A stretch of 64,000 nucleotides of DNA, from assembly GCF_002291445.1 (NCBI RefSeq), contig NZ_CP014137.1:4216001-4280000 (forward strand). The letters run 5' to 3'. This document shows, in pieces, positions 44,281 to 53,369 of the stretch (positions are counted from its first letter, which is position 1; each line of letters starts with the position of its first letter). Below the pieces are notes generated by a model. The model ran no database searches and had not been told where the DNA came from. It saw nothing but the letters and a program-made list of their open reading frames with translations. Origin of the DNA: Brenneria goodwinii. GTDB lineage: Bacteria; Pseudomonadota; Gammaproteobacteria; Enterobacterales; Enterobacteriaceae. The position numbers and the translations under genes are program-made.

Positions 44281-45135
44281 ATGATGATTGCTGTTACAGG
44301 TATCTCTGGTCAGTTGGGGCGTTTAGTTATTGAACAGTTGCTGGAAAAAGTCCCCGCGGGTGAAATCCTGGGATTGGTGCGGGATGTCGCCAAGGTTGCT
44401 GATTTAGCCGCCCGCGGTATCCAGGTGAAAGCCGCGGATTACACTCAGCCAGAGTCGCTGATCGCCGCGTTGCAGGGGGTGGATAAACTGTTGCTGATTT
44501 CCTCCAGCGAAGTGGGTAAACGCGTGGCGCAACATCGTAATGTGATTGAGGCGGCGGTGCAGGCCAAGGTCAAACTCTTGGCGTATACCAGCATTCTGCA
44601 TGCCGATCGCTCGCCGTTGGGTCTGGCGAAAGAGCATCGTGAAACCGAGAGCCTCATCAGCGCCTCGGGCTTGCCTTATGTGCTGTTGCGCAATGGCTGG
44701 TACACGGAAAACTATGCCGCCAGCATACCGGCTGCCTTGCAGCATGGCGTTTTTATCGGTAGCGCCGGCGAGGGAAAAATCGCCTCAGCCACGCGGGCTG
44801 ACTATGCCGCCGCCGCCGTTGCCGTGCTGACGCAGGATAATCAGGCCGGTAAGGTTTATGAACTGGCGGGCGATGAGCCGTACACCCTGACGGAATTGGC
44901 GGCTGAAATCAGCCTTCATTCTGGTAAAACGGTTAGCTACCAGAATTTGCCCGAAGCGGAATTCAGCGCGGCGCTGGTGGCGGCGGGTTTACCCCCGGTT
45001 ATCGCCGATATGATTGCCGACTCCGATGTCGGCGCATCCAAGGGCGGTTTATTTGACGACGGCCATCAATTGAGCCGGTTGATCGGGCGCTCAACCACAC
45101 CGTTGGCGGCCGTGGTGAAGTCGGTAATTAAGTAA
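44281..45135 (+). CDS. qorB: NAD(P)H:quinone oxidoreductase QorB
   Basis: A 284-residue atypical SDR/NmrA-like protein matching E. coli QorB (YtfG), which reduces quinones with NADPH. The Rossmann motif is AVTGISGQLGRLVIEQLL, and LLISSSEVGKRVAQHRNVIE and LRNGWYTENY are family-typical. Two adjacent ATG codons (44281, 44284) follow AAGGAG (44271-44276); the in-frame start at 44212 would overlap the divergent promoter and is rejected. It is divergent from qorR. Confidence 0.92.
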   Translation: MMIAVTGISGQLGRLVIEQLLEKVPAGEILGLVRDVAKVADLAARGIQVKAADYTQPESLIAALQGVDKLLLISSSEVGKRVAQHRNVIEAAVQAKVKLLAYTSILHADRSPLGLAKEHRETESLISASGLPYVLLRNGWYTENYAASIPAALQHGVFIGSAGEGKIASATRADYAAAAVAVLTQDNQAGKVYELAGDEPYTLTELAAEISLHSGKTVSYQNLPEAEFSAALVAAGLPPVIADMIADSDVGASKGGLFDDGHQLSRLIGRSTTPLAAVVKSVIK

Positions 45136-45166
45136 GCTGAATACCGGTTACGCAAGACGGGTTATC

Positions 45167-45202
45167 ATGGGGCGCCGGCGTTATTTTACGCCAGCGCCCC
45201 AT
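45167..45202. terminator. Bidirectional terminator between qorB and frlD-like gene
   Basis: ATGGGGCGC-c-GGCGT (45167-45181) pairs with ACGCC-a-GCGCCCCAT (45188-45202), loop TATTTT. It lies between convergent genes; T tracts on either side are short. Confidence 0.75.
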
Positions 45203-45311
45203 TATCCTGGCGATCCAGGCACAAGTCCCTTCTATGCTGATTCCCGCTAAATGCGGGAGGTGCGGTTCTGCGGCGAAAAACGGCTTTCGGCGTCGTGCGC
45301 GAAACCGGAAA

Positions 45312-46127
45312 CTAATAGCGCTCACCCTCGCCAAATGCGCCGTCCAGCAGGCAAATTTGCGCCGCGAAGGCGGCGGCGTTTTTCAGGCTGTCCGATAACG
45401 ATCTCCCCGCCAGGTGCGCCAGTAAAAACGCGGTGATAAATGCATCGCCAGCGCCGAGCGTGTCTCGCGCCGCCACCTGTTGCGGCGGCTGTTCCAGCCA
45501 ATGTTGACCGTCAAATAATACGGCGCCTTGCGCGCCGCGGGTAGCGATGGCGTAACGGCTCCCCTGGCGATGAGCGTCAAGCAGAATCCGCCGCGTCTCC
45601 TCCAGGCTGCGTTCGGCGCAGGAGAAAAACGCGTAATCCAGCAGCGGGCATAAAGCCAGAGCGGCCTCAACGTCGAAATCATCGGAAAAGTCATACGACA
45701 GGCGGCCCGGCAATACGCTCAGCGCGGGCAACTGCTTATCCAGATAGCTGTAAGCGCCGGTGTGCAGCAACGCGAACTGACTCAACCAGGCAATGTCCGT
45801 TACGGCGAAATCCATCGATATCCGTTGCCGAATGCCGCCCGCATTGGAGCCAAGGAAAATCCGTTCGCCCTGTTTAATGGTCAGGTCGGCATAGCCGTTT
45901 TCACCAGCCGCCACGCGGCAGTGAGACGTATCAATGTTGCGGGCGGCCAGCGCGCGTTGTACATGCGAACCGTTGTCGTCATCGCCAAACACGCCGAGGT
46001 AGGCGGCCTGGGCGCCAAGCATTTCCGCGTAGACGCTGAAATTAAGCGCATTGCCGCCCGGATAACGAATATGCGTGTGCGTGTAACGATCAACAACGTT
46101 ATCGCCGATACCCAGTACTTTCATCAT
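45312..46127 (-). CDS. PfkB-family sugar kinase (FrlD-like fructosamine kinase)
   Basis: A 271-residue ribokinase/PfkB-type kinase. It has the GIGDNVVDRY start, the substrate motif YPGGNALNFSVYAEMLGAQA (GGNALNFS core) and the catalytic signature DTLGAGDAFITAF with the Asp base. The closest family I can recall is FrlD, which phosphorylates fructoselysine at C6. It follows the SIS gene with a seven-base gap, so kinase and deglycase would act in sequence on an Amadori-type sugar-amine. Substrate is inferred from context. Confidence 0.82.
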   Translation of the reverse strand: MMKVLGIGDNVVDRYTHTHIRYPGGNALNFSVYAEMLGAQAAYLGVFGDDDNGSHVQRALAARNIDTSHCRVAAGENGYADLTIKQGERIFLGSNAGGIRQRISMDFAVTDIAWLSQFALLHTGAYSYLDKQLPALSVLPGRLSYDFSDDFDVEAALALCPLLDYAFFSCAERSLEETRRILLDAHRQGSRYAIATRGAQGAVLFDGQHWLEQPPQQVAARDTLGAGDAFITAFLLAHLAGRSLSDSLKNAAAFAAQICLLDGAFGEGERY

Positions 46128-46134
46128 AGCGTCC

Positions 46135-47112
46135 TTAATAGGCGACTTTCCCCATATAGCGGCGTGTTTCCAACGGGTGTTGCCGCACCAGGGCCAGCGC
46201 GGCGCGGTATTCGCACATCACGCTATAGAACAGCACCGGGTTGAAATAGTCCACCACCGGCGCCGGAATAACGCTCAGGCCGAGTTCTTTGGCATCAACG
46301 ATTTCTACTTTATCGCCATACTGCGCCAGAAAATGGACGGCGCGCTCGTCAAGCGGACGCGTACGGCCTTCATTCACCATCACAATCCACGGCGTGTTTC
46401 TATTGGTTACTTCAAAGGGGCCGTGGAAAAACTCGCCGCTGTGAATTGATGCGGCATTGAGCCACTGCATTTCCATTAACGAACAGATAGCGAAACCATA
46501 GGCGTGGCCGTAAGAGGCGCCGCTGGAAAGCACATAGAACAGCGATTCATTACGATACCGGTCGGCAAATTCGGCGCAGCGTTGTTGTACCTGCATTCGT
46601 GCGCGGGCGATGACGCCATCGATCTGCGCCATCCCGCTCTGGAAATCCGCATAGCCGCTGAACCCTTCGCTTTGCGCTAACGCCTCGACACACAGATTGA
46701 GGATCAGCGCCATCGGGTTGGCGACCACCTGGCTGTCGTTGCCCCAAGCATAGAGAATATTACTGTCGGACCAGGCAATCAGCTCGGCCTCGGCATTATG
46801 GGTCAGGGTAATGGTGGTACTGCTGTGCTGCTGCGCCAGTTTCGCCGCCGCGACCGATTCCGGCGTATTGCCGCCGTGGGAACAGACAATGGTCAGGGAA
46901 TTTTTCCCCAGCGTTTTTGGCGCCGCGTGGACGAATTCATTGGCCGTCATCATAAAGCTGTGCAGCGTGGCGGACTCGCAGTTAAGAAAGTAGTGTGCGG
47001 GATACATATCCACCAGCGATCCGCCGCAGGCGACAAGAAAGATCTGACGCAGGCCGCCTGCCGGATGAAAACGGTTTTCCATTAACGAAGTGATGATTGC
47101 CGCGGTATTCAT
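46135..47112 (-). CDS. SIS-domain sugar isomerase (FrlB-like deglycase)
   Basis: A 325-residue protein with two SIS domains, in the group of FrlB, the fructoselysine-6-phosphate deglycase that yields glucose-6-phosphate and the free amine. Visible motifs are FLVACGGSLVDM, VCSHGGNTPESVAAAKLA, IHSGEFFHGPFEV with the catalytic Glu/His, and the ending ETRRYMGKVAY (FrlB ends DERRYYGGLVEY). It is read with the kinase downstream and the binding protein upstream. The amine part of the substrate cannot be inferred. Confidence 0.82.
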   Translation of the reverse strand: MNTAAIITSLMENRFHPAGGLRQIFLVACGGSLVDMYPAHYFLNCESATLHSFMMTANEFVHAAPKTLGKNSLTIVCSHGGNTPESVAAAKLAQQHSSTTITLTHNAEAELIAWSDSNILYAWGNDSQVVANPMALILNLCVEALAQSEGFSGYADFQSGMAQIDGVIARARMQVQQRCAEFADRYRNESLFYVLSSGASYGHAYGFAICSLMEMQWLNAASIHSGEFFHGPFEVTNRNTPWIVMVNEGRTRPLDERAVHFLAQYGDKVEIVDAKELGLSVIPAPVVDYFNPVLFYSVMCEYRAALALVRQHPLETRRYMGKVAY

Positions 47113-47115
47113 GAA

Positions 47116-47895
47116 TTAGTCGCCATACACATTGAAATTAAAGTATTTTTTCGCCAGTCGGTCGTAGGTGCCGTCGCGGCGGATTTCGGCAATCGCCTCA
47201 TTGAGTTGATCGCGCAGTTTGTCGTTCTGCTTATTGACGCCGATACCGGTGCCCGGTCCGAAAATCACGTCATCCTTTACTTGCGGTTCTATCAGAGCAA
47301 AGTTTTTACCCTGGGGCTTGCTGAGCAGGGACTCGGTAACCACGGTCGCATCGTCCAGCGTGGCGTCAAGCCTTCCCACGATCATATCGGCATAGACGTC
47401 ATCGGCGCTGGGGTAGGCGATCACTTCCACGCCGTGGCTTTGCCAGTGTTTTTTGGCGTAAGACTCAAATACCGAGCCTTGCTGCACCCCCAGGCGTTTT
47501 CCTTTCAGCGATTCGACTGTGGGTTTTAAACCGCTGGACACCGGGGCGACGAGAAAAGCGGGCGTGTTGAATAACTTGTCGGTAAAGTCGATGGCCTTTT
47601 TGCGCTCGTCGGTAATCGACAGAGAGGAGAGAATAGCGTCGAACTTGCGCGCATGCAGCGCAGGGATCAGGCCGTCAAAGCTGCTTTCCACCCATACGCA
47701 TTTGGCGTTGAGTTTGGCGCACAGCGCGTTGCCGATATCAATATCGAAACCCTGCAATGAACCATCCGCCGCTTTTGATTCAAACGGCGGGAACGTGGGG
47801 TCCGTTCCGAAGCGGATCTGCTGTTCAGCGTGAACGTTTAAAGGCAGCCACGGCAACGCGAGGCCAAGCAATAAAAGAGAAAGCGCTTTTTTCAT
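47116..47895 (-). CDS. Family 3 solute-binding protein (amino acid/Amadori compound)
   Basis: A 259-residue periplasmic binding protein of the Lys/Arg/Orn-binding type. The signal peptide (about 23 residues) ends NVHA before EQQIRFG. Ligand-binding motifs include TFPPFESKAADGSLQGFDID and LSSLSITDERKKAIDFTD. A TTG 25 codons upstream is open but the ATG at 47895 follows GGAGC. It is the first gene of the operon, and no permease or ATPase follows, so it must work with a transporter encoded elsewhere. In this setting its ligand may be an amino acid-sugar conjugate; that is inference. Confidence 0.83.
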   Translation of the reverse strand: MKKALSLLLLGLALPWLPLNVHAEQQIRFGTDPTFPPFESKAADGSLQGFDIDIGNALCAKLNAKCVWVESSFDGLIPALHARKFDAILSSLSITDERKKAIDFTDKLFNTPAFLVAPVSSGLKPTVESLKGKRLGVQQGSVFESYAKKHWQSHGVEVIAYPSADDVYADMIVGRLDATLDDATVVTESLLSKPQGKNFALIEPQVKDDVIFGPGTGIGVNKQNDKLRDQLNEAIAEIRRDGTYDRLAKKYFNFNVYGD

Positions 47896-47917
47896 TATTT
47901 GCTCCACATTAGTAATG

Positions 47918-47935
47918 TGTACCATAAAATATACC
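47918..47935. promoter_or_regulatory. Candidate GntR operator A
   Basis: TGTACCA-taaaa-TATACC (47918-47935), 23 bases upstream of the binding-protein start. Its two half-sites are those of site B in inverse order. Confidence 0.45.
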
Positions 47936-48086
47936 ATGATAGATATACTCACCGACTTAGCTAAAGGCAAGGGGTTGTTTATTTTTTTCTTTTTATAATA
48001 ATTAGTTATGGCATTATGGTCTGATTTTTATCCTGGCTGTTTGTCATCGTAGCGGCGGTTTTTTGCTGGCTAATCAGACATTCATC

Positions 48087-48101
48087 GGTATACTTGGTAC
48101 A
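48087..48101. promoter_or_regulatory. Candidate GntR operator B
   Basis: GGTATAC-tt-GGTACA (48087-48101), 35 bases upstream of the gntR-type start. Its inverse complement is TGTACC-AA-GTATACC, matching site A apart from spacing. A pair of matching sites close to both divergent genes suggests autoregulation and operon control by the GntR protein. Confidence 0.45.
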
Positions 48102-48135
48102 AAATTTAGCGATGCTGAGTGAATAAAAATAGACC

Positions 48136-48915
48136 ATGACGGAGATCGGCGAAATAAAACGGCGCCCGCGCAAAGCCTATTTGCAGGCCCGGCAATCTTT
48201 GCTGGCGCTATTGGCGACGCCGGAATACAACCAGGGCGATCAAATTCCCGCCGAGCGCGAGCTGGCGGCGCTTTTGCATATCAGCCGGATGACGCTGAGA
48301 AAAATTCTTGATGAACTTGTTGCTCAGGGCGTGCTGGAACGGCGCGGCAATCAGGGCACCTGGCTTACGGCCGCCGCCATCGAGCGTCCGTTAACTCAGG
48401 CGATAGAACAAGGCATCAGCAAAATCATCGAACATAACGGCGCGGTGCCCAGCAGCCGCCTGATCTACTTTCAGGATGCGGCCGCCAGCGAGCGTATCGC
48501 CCGCTTATTGCAGATAGAAACCGGCGCGCCTTTGCTGATGATAAAACGCCTGCGGCTGGCTGATGGCGTACCATTCTGCCTTGAAACCAGCTATCTGCCG
48601 CGCCGGCGCGTGCCGGATTTAAGCGCGCCGATGCTCGAAGCCAACGGCTCCTTGTACCGCCTGTTGGCCGAGCGCTACCACATTCAGGGGATCGCGGATG
48701 AGGGAACGATTCGGGTTGGCGTAATGAGCGAGGAAGAACAGGCGCTTCTGAACGCGCCGCCAGACAGTCCGGCGCTGGTGTACCGCGGGGTTATTTCCGA
48801 TCGCCTGAATCAACCGGTGGAATATCTGGTGTCGGTCAATCATCCGCAGCGTGTGACGTTTCGCATCAGCCATAATGCCGTCGGACAGACGGATGTGAAT
48901 GCTAACGTTCGCTAG
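48136..48915 (+). CDS. GntR/HutC-family regulator (FrlR-like)
   Basis: A 259-residue regulator with an N-terminal GntR winged helix (GDQIPAERELAALLHISRMT, residues about 39-57, then LRKILDELVAQGVLERRGNQ) and a C-terminal UTRA ligand-binding domain of HutC type (LMIKRLRLADGVPFCLETSY). It is divergent from the sugar-amine operon. E. coli frl also has a GntR/UTRA regulator (FrlR). The ligand is likely the substrate or a phosphorylated intermediate. Confidence 0.87.
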   Translation: MTEIGEIKRRPRKAYLQARQSLLALLATPEYNQGDQIPAERELAALLHISRMTLRKILDELVAQGVLERRGNQGTWLTAAAIERPLTQAIEQGISKIIEHNGAVPSSRLIYFQDAAASERIARLLQIETGAPLLMIKRLRLADGVPFCLETSYLPRRRVPDLSAPMLEANGSLYRLLAERYHIQGIADEGTIRVGVMSEEEQALLNAPPDSPALVYRGVISDRLNQPVEYLVSVNHPQRVTFRISHNAVGQTDVNANVR

Positions 48916-49093
48916 CGGTCAATGGTTGGTTGGCCGCCAACGGTACGATTTACTTACGCCATAGCCGTAAACTGTTGCCTGATCTTGGGCGCCGCTCTCC
49001 GCCCGTAGCCAAATCCTCATTAATATATATTTCATATTGTGGTAAAAATCTCCCATAAGAATCACGTGTGATATCCTGCCTTTTATCAAATAG

Positions 49094-50509
49094 ATGAAAA
49101 AATCTACGACGGCTCCGAACTTACTCACAAAAGGTGATCGCTTGAGCTTGTTTGAATTGCTTGCCGGATGCGCCCATTTATTGGCGGCCATCACACTGCT
49201 TTTGGCTAACGTTTTTCCAGACACTCCCTTGCTGGCGATTGCCATGGGCGCCACGGTGCTGGCGACTTTATTACGGTTTAATGCCCTCTCGCTGCTGGCT
49301 CGGGGATTTTGTCTGGGCGCTATCGCGGCTTTTGCGTGGGTGGCCTGGCGCTATCCTCTGCAACTGCACGTTATGGTTCAAGCGCTGGCGCAAGGGGTAG
49401 CGTTTTCATGCCTGTTGATCGTTCTGGGGCTGTTGCGTTATCCGGTGAGCCGCTCCGGCACCGTGCGCGAGGCGGCCGGATATCTGCTCTCTTTTCCCAT
49501 CAGCCGCCGCTATGCGGCGGTTAATGCGGGCAGCCATTTTCTTAGCCTGCTATTTAACGTCGGCATCATTCCGCTGATTGCCGACCAATTGGGGAGCGCC
49601 AAAGATAAACCGGCCGAAGGTGAAGACCGCATCATGCTGCTGGCGGGGATGCGCGGCGCGGTTCTGATGACCATCTGGTCGCCGATGGGGCTGGGTTTTG
49701 CCATTGTCACTACCGCGCTGACGGCGCTGAACGCGACGTATTTTATTGCCGCCGCGTTCGCTTCGGCGATGCTGATTATGATCGTCACCTGCCTGTGGGC
49801 GATGCGCTACGAAGACGCGGAAGCGGATACTCACGCCCCCGGCGCGGGATCGGCCGGCTCCGCGCGCACGCTGCTTGGCGTGCTGCTGGCCTGCGCGGCG
49901 CTGCTGGCGGCTGTGATCGGTATCCATATCTGGTTACAATGGTCGTTCGTGGTTTCGACGGTGCTGGTGCTTCCGCTGTTCGCGCTGGCCTGGCTATGCC
50001 TGGAACGGTCATCTCCCCGCGCCGGCCTGGTTCAGGATGCCCAGCATATTTTTAGAAACATCGGCTCTATGCGGATGGAAAGCGCCATTTTCCTTTCGGC
50101 CAATGTGATTGGCGCGGCCATCTCGTTGACCATCCAGCAGCAGCCGGGGTGGCAGGAGCTGCAGTCTGCCCATTTCCCCGCGTTGGCGGTGTTGTTGGCC
50201 TGTTTGCTGATTGTTCCGCTGGCTGGCGGCCTGTTCATCCCCCACTCGATTTTCGTGGTGTTGCTGGCCCAGATATTCGGCGCCAGCGAATTGGGGATGG
50301 CGCACCCGATGTCATTGGCTTTGGCCCTGACCTTTGGCTGGGCGATGGCCATCGCCATATCGCCCATTAGCGCCATGTCTTTACTGACCGGCGCGCTGTG
50401 CGGGGTGAAGCCGCAAAAAGTCGGCTTGCTATGGAACCGCAGCTTCGTTGGGCTGATGTTCGTCGTTTCCGCCGCCATAATCGGCGTGTCTTATAGCTAT
50501 GGATGGTAA
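49094..50509 (+). CDS. Polytopic inner-membrane protein, probable transporter
   Basis: A 471-residue protein with about 11-12 hydrophobic segments spread along its length and short loops; a longer cytoplasmic loop (about residues 238-258) is charged and then Gly/Ala-rich. A possible permease motif is GMRGAVLMTIWSPMGLGFAI near residue 192, and AIAISPISAMSLLTGALCG near the end resembles re-entrant loops of ion-transporter-superfamily carriers. I do not recognise the family. It ends 43 bases before an ornithine cyclodeaminase-type gene on the same strand, so its substrate may be an amino acid or keto acid. Confidence 0.7.
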   Translation: MKKSTTAPNLLTKGDRLSLFELLAGCAHLLAAITLLLANVFPDTPLLAIAMGATVLATLLRFNALSLLARGFCLGAIAAFAWVAWRYPLQLHVMVQALAQGVAFSCLLIVLGLLRYPVSRSGTVREAAGYLLSFPISRRYAAVNAGSHFLSLLFNVGIIPLIADQLGSAKDKPAEGEDRIMLLAGMRGAVLMTIWSPMGLGFAIVTTALTALNATYFIAAAFASAMLIMIVTCLWAMRYEDAEADTHAPGAGSAGSARTLLGVLLACAALLAAVIGIHIWLQWSFVVSTVLVLPLFALAWLCLERSSPRAGLVQDAQHIFRNIGSMRMESAIFLSANVIGAAISLTIQQQPGWQELQSAHFPALAVLLACLLIVPLAGGLFIPHSIFVVLLAQIFGASELGMAHPMSLALALTFGWAMAIAISPISAMSLLTGALCGVKPQKVGLLWNRSFVGLMFVVSAAIIGVSYSYGW

Positions 50510-50552
50510 TCCTGGTTGGCCCGCCTGAGTCACTTATTTTAGGAGTCTTTCC

Positions 50553-51467
50553 GTGAAACTCTTCGATGCCGAAGCTACGGCCAAACTACTTCCTTACGAT
50601 CGTCTGGTTGACGCACTGGATCTGATGACGCAACAAGCCCTGAACGGGCAGGCGCAAGCGCCGGTGCGCCAGAGCGTGCCCGCCCAGGACGGCGGCGTAC
50701 TGCTGATGATGCCGGCCTCCGATAGCCAACACCTGTGCGTAAAACTGCTTACCGTACACGCGGGCAATCCAAATCGCGGCTTGCCGGCGATTCAGGGCGA
50801 ACTGGTGCTGATGCGCGCCGATACCGGCCAACGCCTGCTGTCGCTGGATGCGCCGACGGTCACCGCGCGGCGCACGGCGGCGCTCTCGCTGCTGGGCGCG
50901 CGCAAATTGGCTCATCCGGATGCCGATACCCTGCTGCTGATTGGTTCCGGCGTACAGGCCAGGGAACATATTCAGGCTTTTGCCCAGCAGTGGCCGTTAC
51001 GCCGGGTTCGTATTTTGTCCCAGCGTCTGCCGCGCGCCGCGGCTCTGGCGGACTATGTGCGCGAGCATCTGGGGCTGGATGCGGAAGCGATCGAGGCGGT
51101 GGATGAACGTGAAGCGCAGGCCGGGCTGATCGTTTCGGCAACCACCAGCCGTACGCCGGTGCTTTCGGTTCGGGTGCCGAATGACAGCACCATTATCGCT
51201 GTCGGCGCTTATCAGCCGGAGATGGCGGAGATCGCGCCGGCGGTGGTGCATAGCTGCGATCTGTTCGTCGATACGCTGGAAGGCGCCCGGGAAGAGGCGG
51301 GCGATCTGATGCAGGCCGGCATCGAGTGGGGCCGCGTCGGGGAAATTGGCGGTATCGTCAACCCGCGTCCTCGTCAGGGGCGTCCGGTGATGTTTAAAAC
51401 CGTTGGCACCGCGTTATGGGATCTGGCCGCGGCGAAGCTGGCGGCGGAGATGGCCGGCTTAAGCTGA
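50553..51467 (+). CDS. Ornithine cyclodeaminase/mu-crystallin family enzyme
   Basis: A 304-residue NAD(P)-dependent enzyme of the OCD/mu-crystallin family, which includes ornithine cyclodeaminase and delta-1-pyrroline-2-carboxylate (ketimine) reductases. The Rossmann motif is LLLIGSGVQAREHIQAFAQQ (core GSGVQAREH), preceded by DAPTVTARRTAALSLLGARK. The start is a GTG at 50553 with AGGAG (50541-50545). It is co-directional with the membrane protein upstream. Which family activity it has cannot be decided from sequence alone. Confidence 0.85.
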   Translation: MKLFDAEATAKLLPYDRLVDALDLMTQQALNGQAQAPVRQSVPAQDGGVLLMMPASDSQHLCVKLLTVHAGNPNRGLPAIQGELVLMRADTGQRLLSLDAPTVTARRTAALSLLGARKLAHPDADTLLLIGSGVQAREHIQAFAQQWPLRRVRILSQRLPRAAALADYVREHLGLDAEAIEAVDEREAQAGLIVSATTSRTPVLSVRVPNDSTIIAVGAYQPEMAEIAPAVVHSCDLFVDTLEGAREEAGDLMQAGIEWGRVGEIGGIVNPRPRQGRPVMFKTVGTALWDLAAAKLAAEMAGLS

Positions 51468-51553
51468 TTTCTTTGTGGCGTTTGCGCATGACGCATGGCG
51501 AACGGTTCGTTCGGATCGATGTTAAATCCGGCGGACGAAAGAAGAGCGGGCAT

Positions 51554-51583
51554 AAAAAAGGGCTCGCCGGTTGCGGCAAGCCC
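51554..51583 (-). terminator. Terminator of the fumarase operon
   Basis: Read on the minus strand: GGGCTTGCCG, loop CAAC, CGGCGAGCCC, then TTTTTTATG. It lies 20 bases after the fumarase stop. Confidence 0.92.
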
Positions 51584-51603
51584 TCGCGCGGTTGATTGAG
51601 CGA

Positions 51604-53250
51604 TTATTTCATGCAGCTAGCGCATGACTTCTGCTGAATCTGTTGGAAGAAATCATTGCCTTTATCATCCACCAGAATAAACGCCGGGAAGTTTTCCACT
51701 TCAATTTTCCAGATGGCTTCCATGCCCAGTTCCGGATATTCCACGCATTCCAGGCTCTTGATGCTCTGCTGAGCCAATACCGCGGCCGGGCCGCCGATAC
51801 TGCCCAGATAGAATCCGCCGTGTTTATGGCAGGCGTCCGTCACCTGCTGGCTGCGGTTGCCTTTGGCCAGCATAATCATGCTGCCGCCGTGGGATTGCAG
51901 CAGATCGACATAGGAGTCCATGCGTCCCGCGGTGGTTGGGCCCAGCGAACCGGAAGCATACCCCGCCGGCGTTTTGGCCGGACCTGCGTAGTAGATCGGG
52001 TGATCCTTAACGTACTGCGGCAGGCCTTCGCCGTTATCGATACGCTCTTTCAGCTTCGCATGGGCGATATCGCGGCCCACGATAATGGTTCCGGTCAGGG
52101 ACAGGCGGGTGGATACCGGGTATTGGGACAGCTGGGCGAGAATTTCCTTCATCGGGCGGTTCAGGTCGATATGCACCACTTCGCCTTCGCCCTGCTGGCG
52201 CAGGGATTCGGGAATATAGCGCGCAGGATTGTGTTCCAGTTTTTCAATCCAGATGCCTTCGCGGTTGATTTTGGCTTTGATGTTGCGGTCCGCGGAGCAG
52301 GACACGCCCATGCCGACCGGGCAGGATGCTCCGTGGCGCGGCAGGCGAATCACCCGGATATCGTGAGCGAAATATTTACCGCCGAACTGCGCGCCCAGCC
52401 CCAGGTTCTGCGCTTCGGCCATCAGTTCCTGCTCCAGTTGTACGTCCCGGAATGCCTGGCCGTGTTCGTTCCCTTCGGTCGGCAGGCCGTCGTAGTATTT
52501 GGCGGACGCCAGTTTTACCGTCTTCAGGGTGCTTTCCGCGGAGGTGCCGCCAATCACAAAAGCAATATGGTACGGCGGGCAAGCCGCGGTACCCAGGGTA
52601 CGCATTTTCTCCACCAGATAGTTTTTCAGCTTGCCGGGGTTAAGCAGCGCCTTGGTTTCCTGATAGAGATAGGTTTTGTTGGCGGATCCGCCGCCTTTGG
52701 CCACGCACAGGAATTTATATTCATCGCCATCCACGCTGTAGAGGTCGATTTGCGCGGGCAGGTTGGTGCCGGTATTCACCTCTTTGTACATATCCAGCGC
52801 GACATTCTGGGAATAGCGCAGATTGTCTTCGGTATAGGTGTTATACACGCCGCGAGCCAGCGCTGCTTCATCATCGCCGCCGGTCCAGACGCGTTGCCCT
52901 TTTTTCCCCATGATAATGGCGGTGCCGGTATCCTGGCAGGTCGGCAAGATGCCTTTGGCGGCGATTTCCGAGTTTCTCAGAAACTGCAACGCAACATACT
53001 TGTCGTTTTCGCTGGCTTCGGGATCGTGCAGGATAGATGCGACCTGTTGCTGGTGGGCGGGACGCAGCATAAACGCGGCATCGTGAAAGGCCTGCTGGGC
53101 CAGCAGTGTCAACGCTTCGGGAGCGACTTTAAGTACCGGCTGACCTTCAAACTCGCTTACCGAGACGTGTTCGCTGCTTAGCAGGTAATACTCCGTCTCA
53201 TCTTTGGCGAGGGGGAAAGGAGCCTGATAATGGAAAGGTTTGTTCGACAT
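51604..53250 (-). CDS. fumA: Class I fumarate hydratase (FumA/FumB type)
   Basis: A 548-residue [4Fe-4S] enzyme that interconverts malate and fumarate. It matches E. coli FumA/FumB throughout: start MSNKPFHYQAPFPL, cluster cysteines in LPTCQDTGTA, TAACPPYHIAFVIGGTSAES and CPVGMGVSCSADRNIK. FumA and FumB cannot be separated by eye, but the link to a C4-dicarboxylate carrier and to the fumarate reductase across the intergenic region favours an anaerobic, FumB-like role. The carrier gene lies 119 bases upstream on the same strand. Confidence 0.93.
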   Translation of the reverse strand: MSNKPFHYQAPFPLAKDETEYYLLSSEHVSVSEFEGQPVLKVAPEALTLLAQQAFHDAAFMLRPAHQQQVASILHDPEASENDKYVALQFLRNSEIAAKGILPTCQDTGTAIIMGKKGQRVWTGGDDEAALARGVYNTYTEDNLRYSQNVALDMYKEVNTGTNLPAQIDLYSVDGDEYKFLCVAKGGGSANKTYLYQETKALLNPGKLKNYLVEKMRTLGTAACPPYHIAFVIGGTSAESTLKTVKLASAKYYDGLPTEGNEHGQAFRDVQLEQELMAEAQNLGLGAQFGGKYFAHDIRVIRLPRHGASCPVGMGVSCSADRNIKAKINREGIWIEKLEHNPARYIPESLRQQGEGEVVHIDLNRPMKEILAQLSQYPVSTRLSLTGTIIVGRDIAHAKLKERIDNGEGLPQYVKDHPIYYAGPAKTPAGYASGSLGPTTAGRMDSYVDLLQSHGGSMIMLAKGNRSQQVTDACHKHGGFYLGSIGGPAAVLAQQSIKSLECVEYPELGMEAIWKIEVENFPAFILVDDKGNDFFQQIQQKSCASCMK

Positions 53251-53369
53251 TTTTTCTCACTTAATTAGTTATTGCCGCTGTTATCGGGTATCAGCAAAAA
53301 ATATTATTGCGGCATATTGTTCGGTACGGCGTTTGCCAGCCCGGCGCAATGGCGGCTGGCGACCTGTTA

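Noticed and set aside
51643..53181. A 512-codon open frame antisense to fumarase
   Set aside because: It lies wholly opposite a highly conserved gene; codon bias of the fumarase gene leaves the opposite frame open. The translation has no domain pattern.
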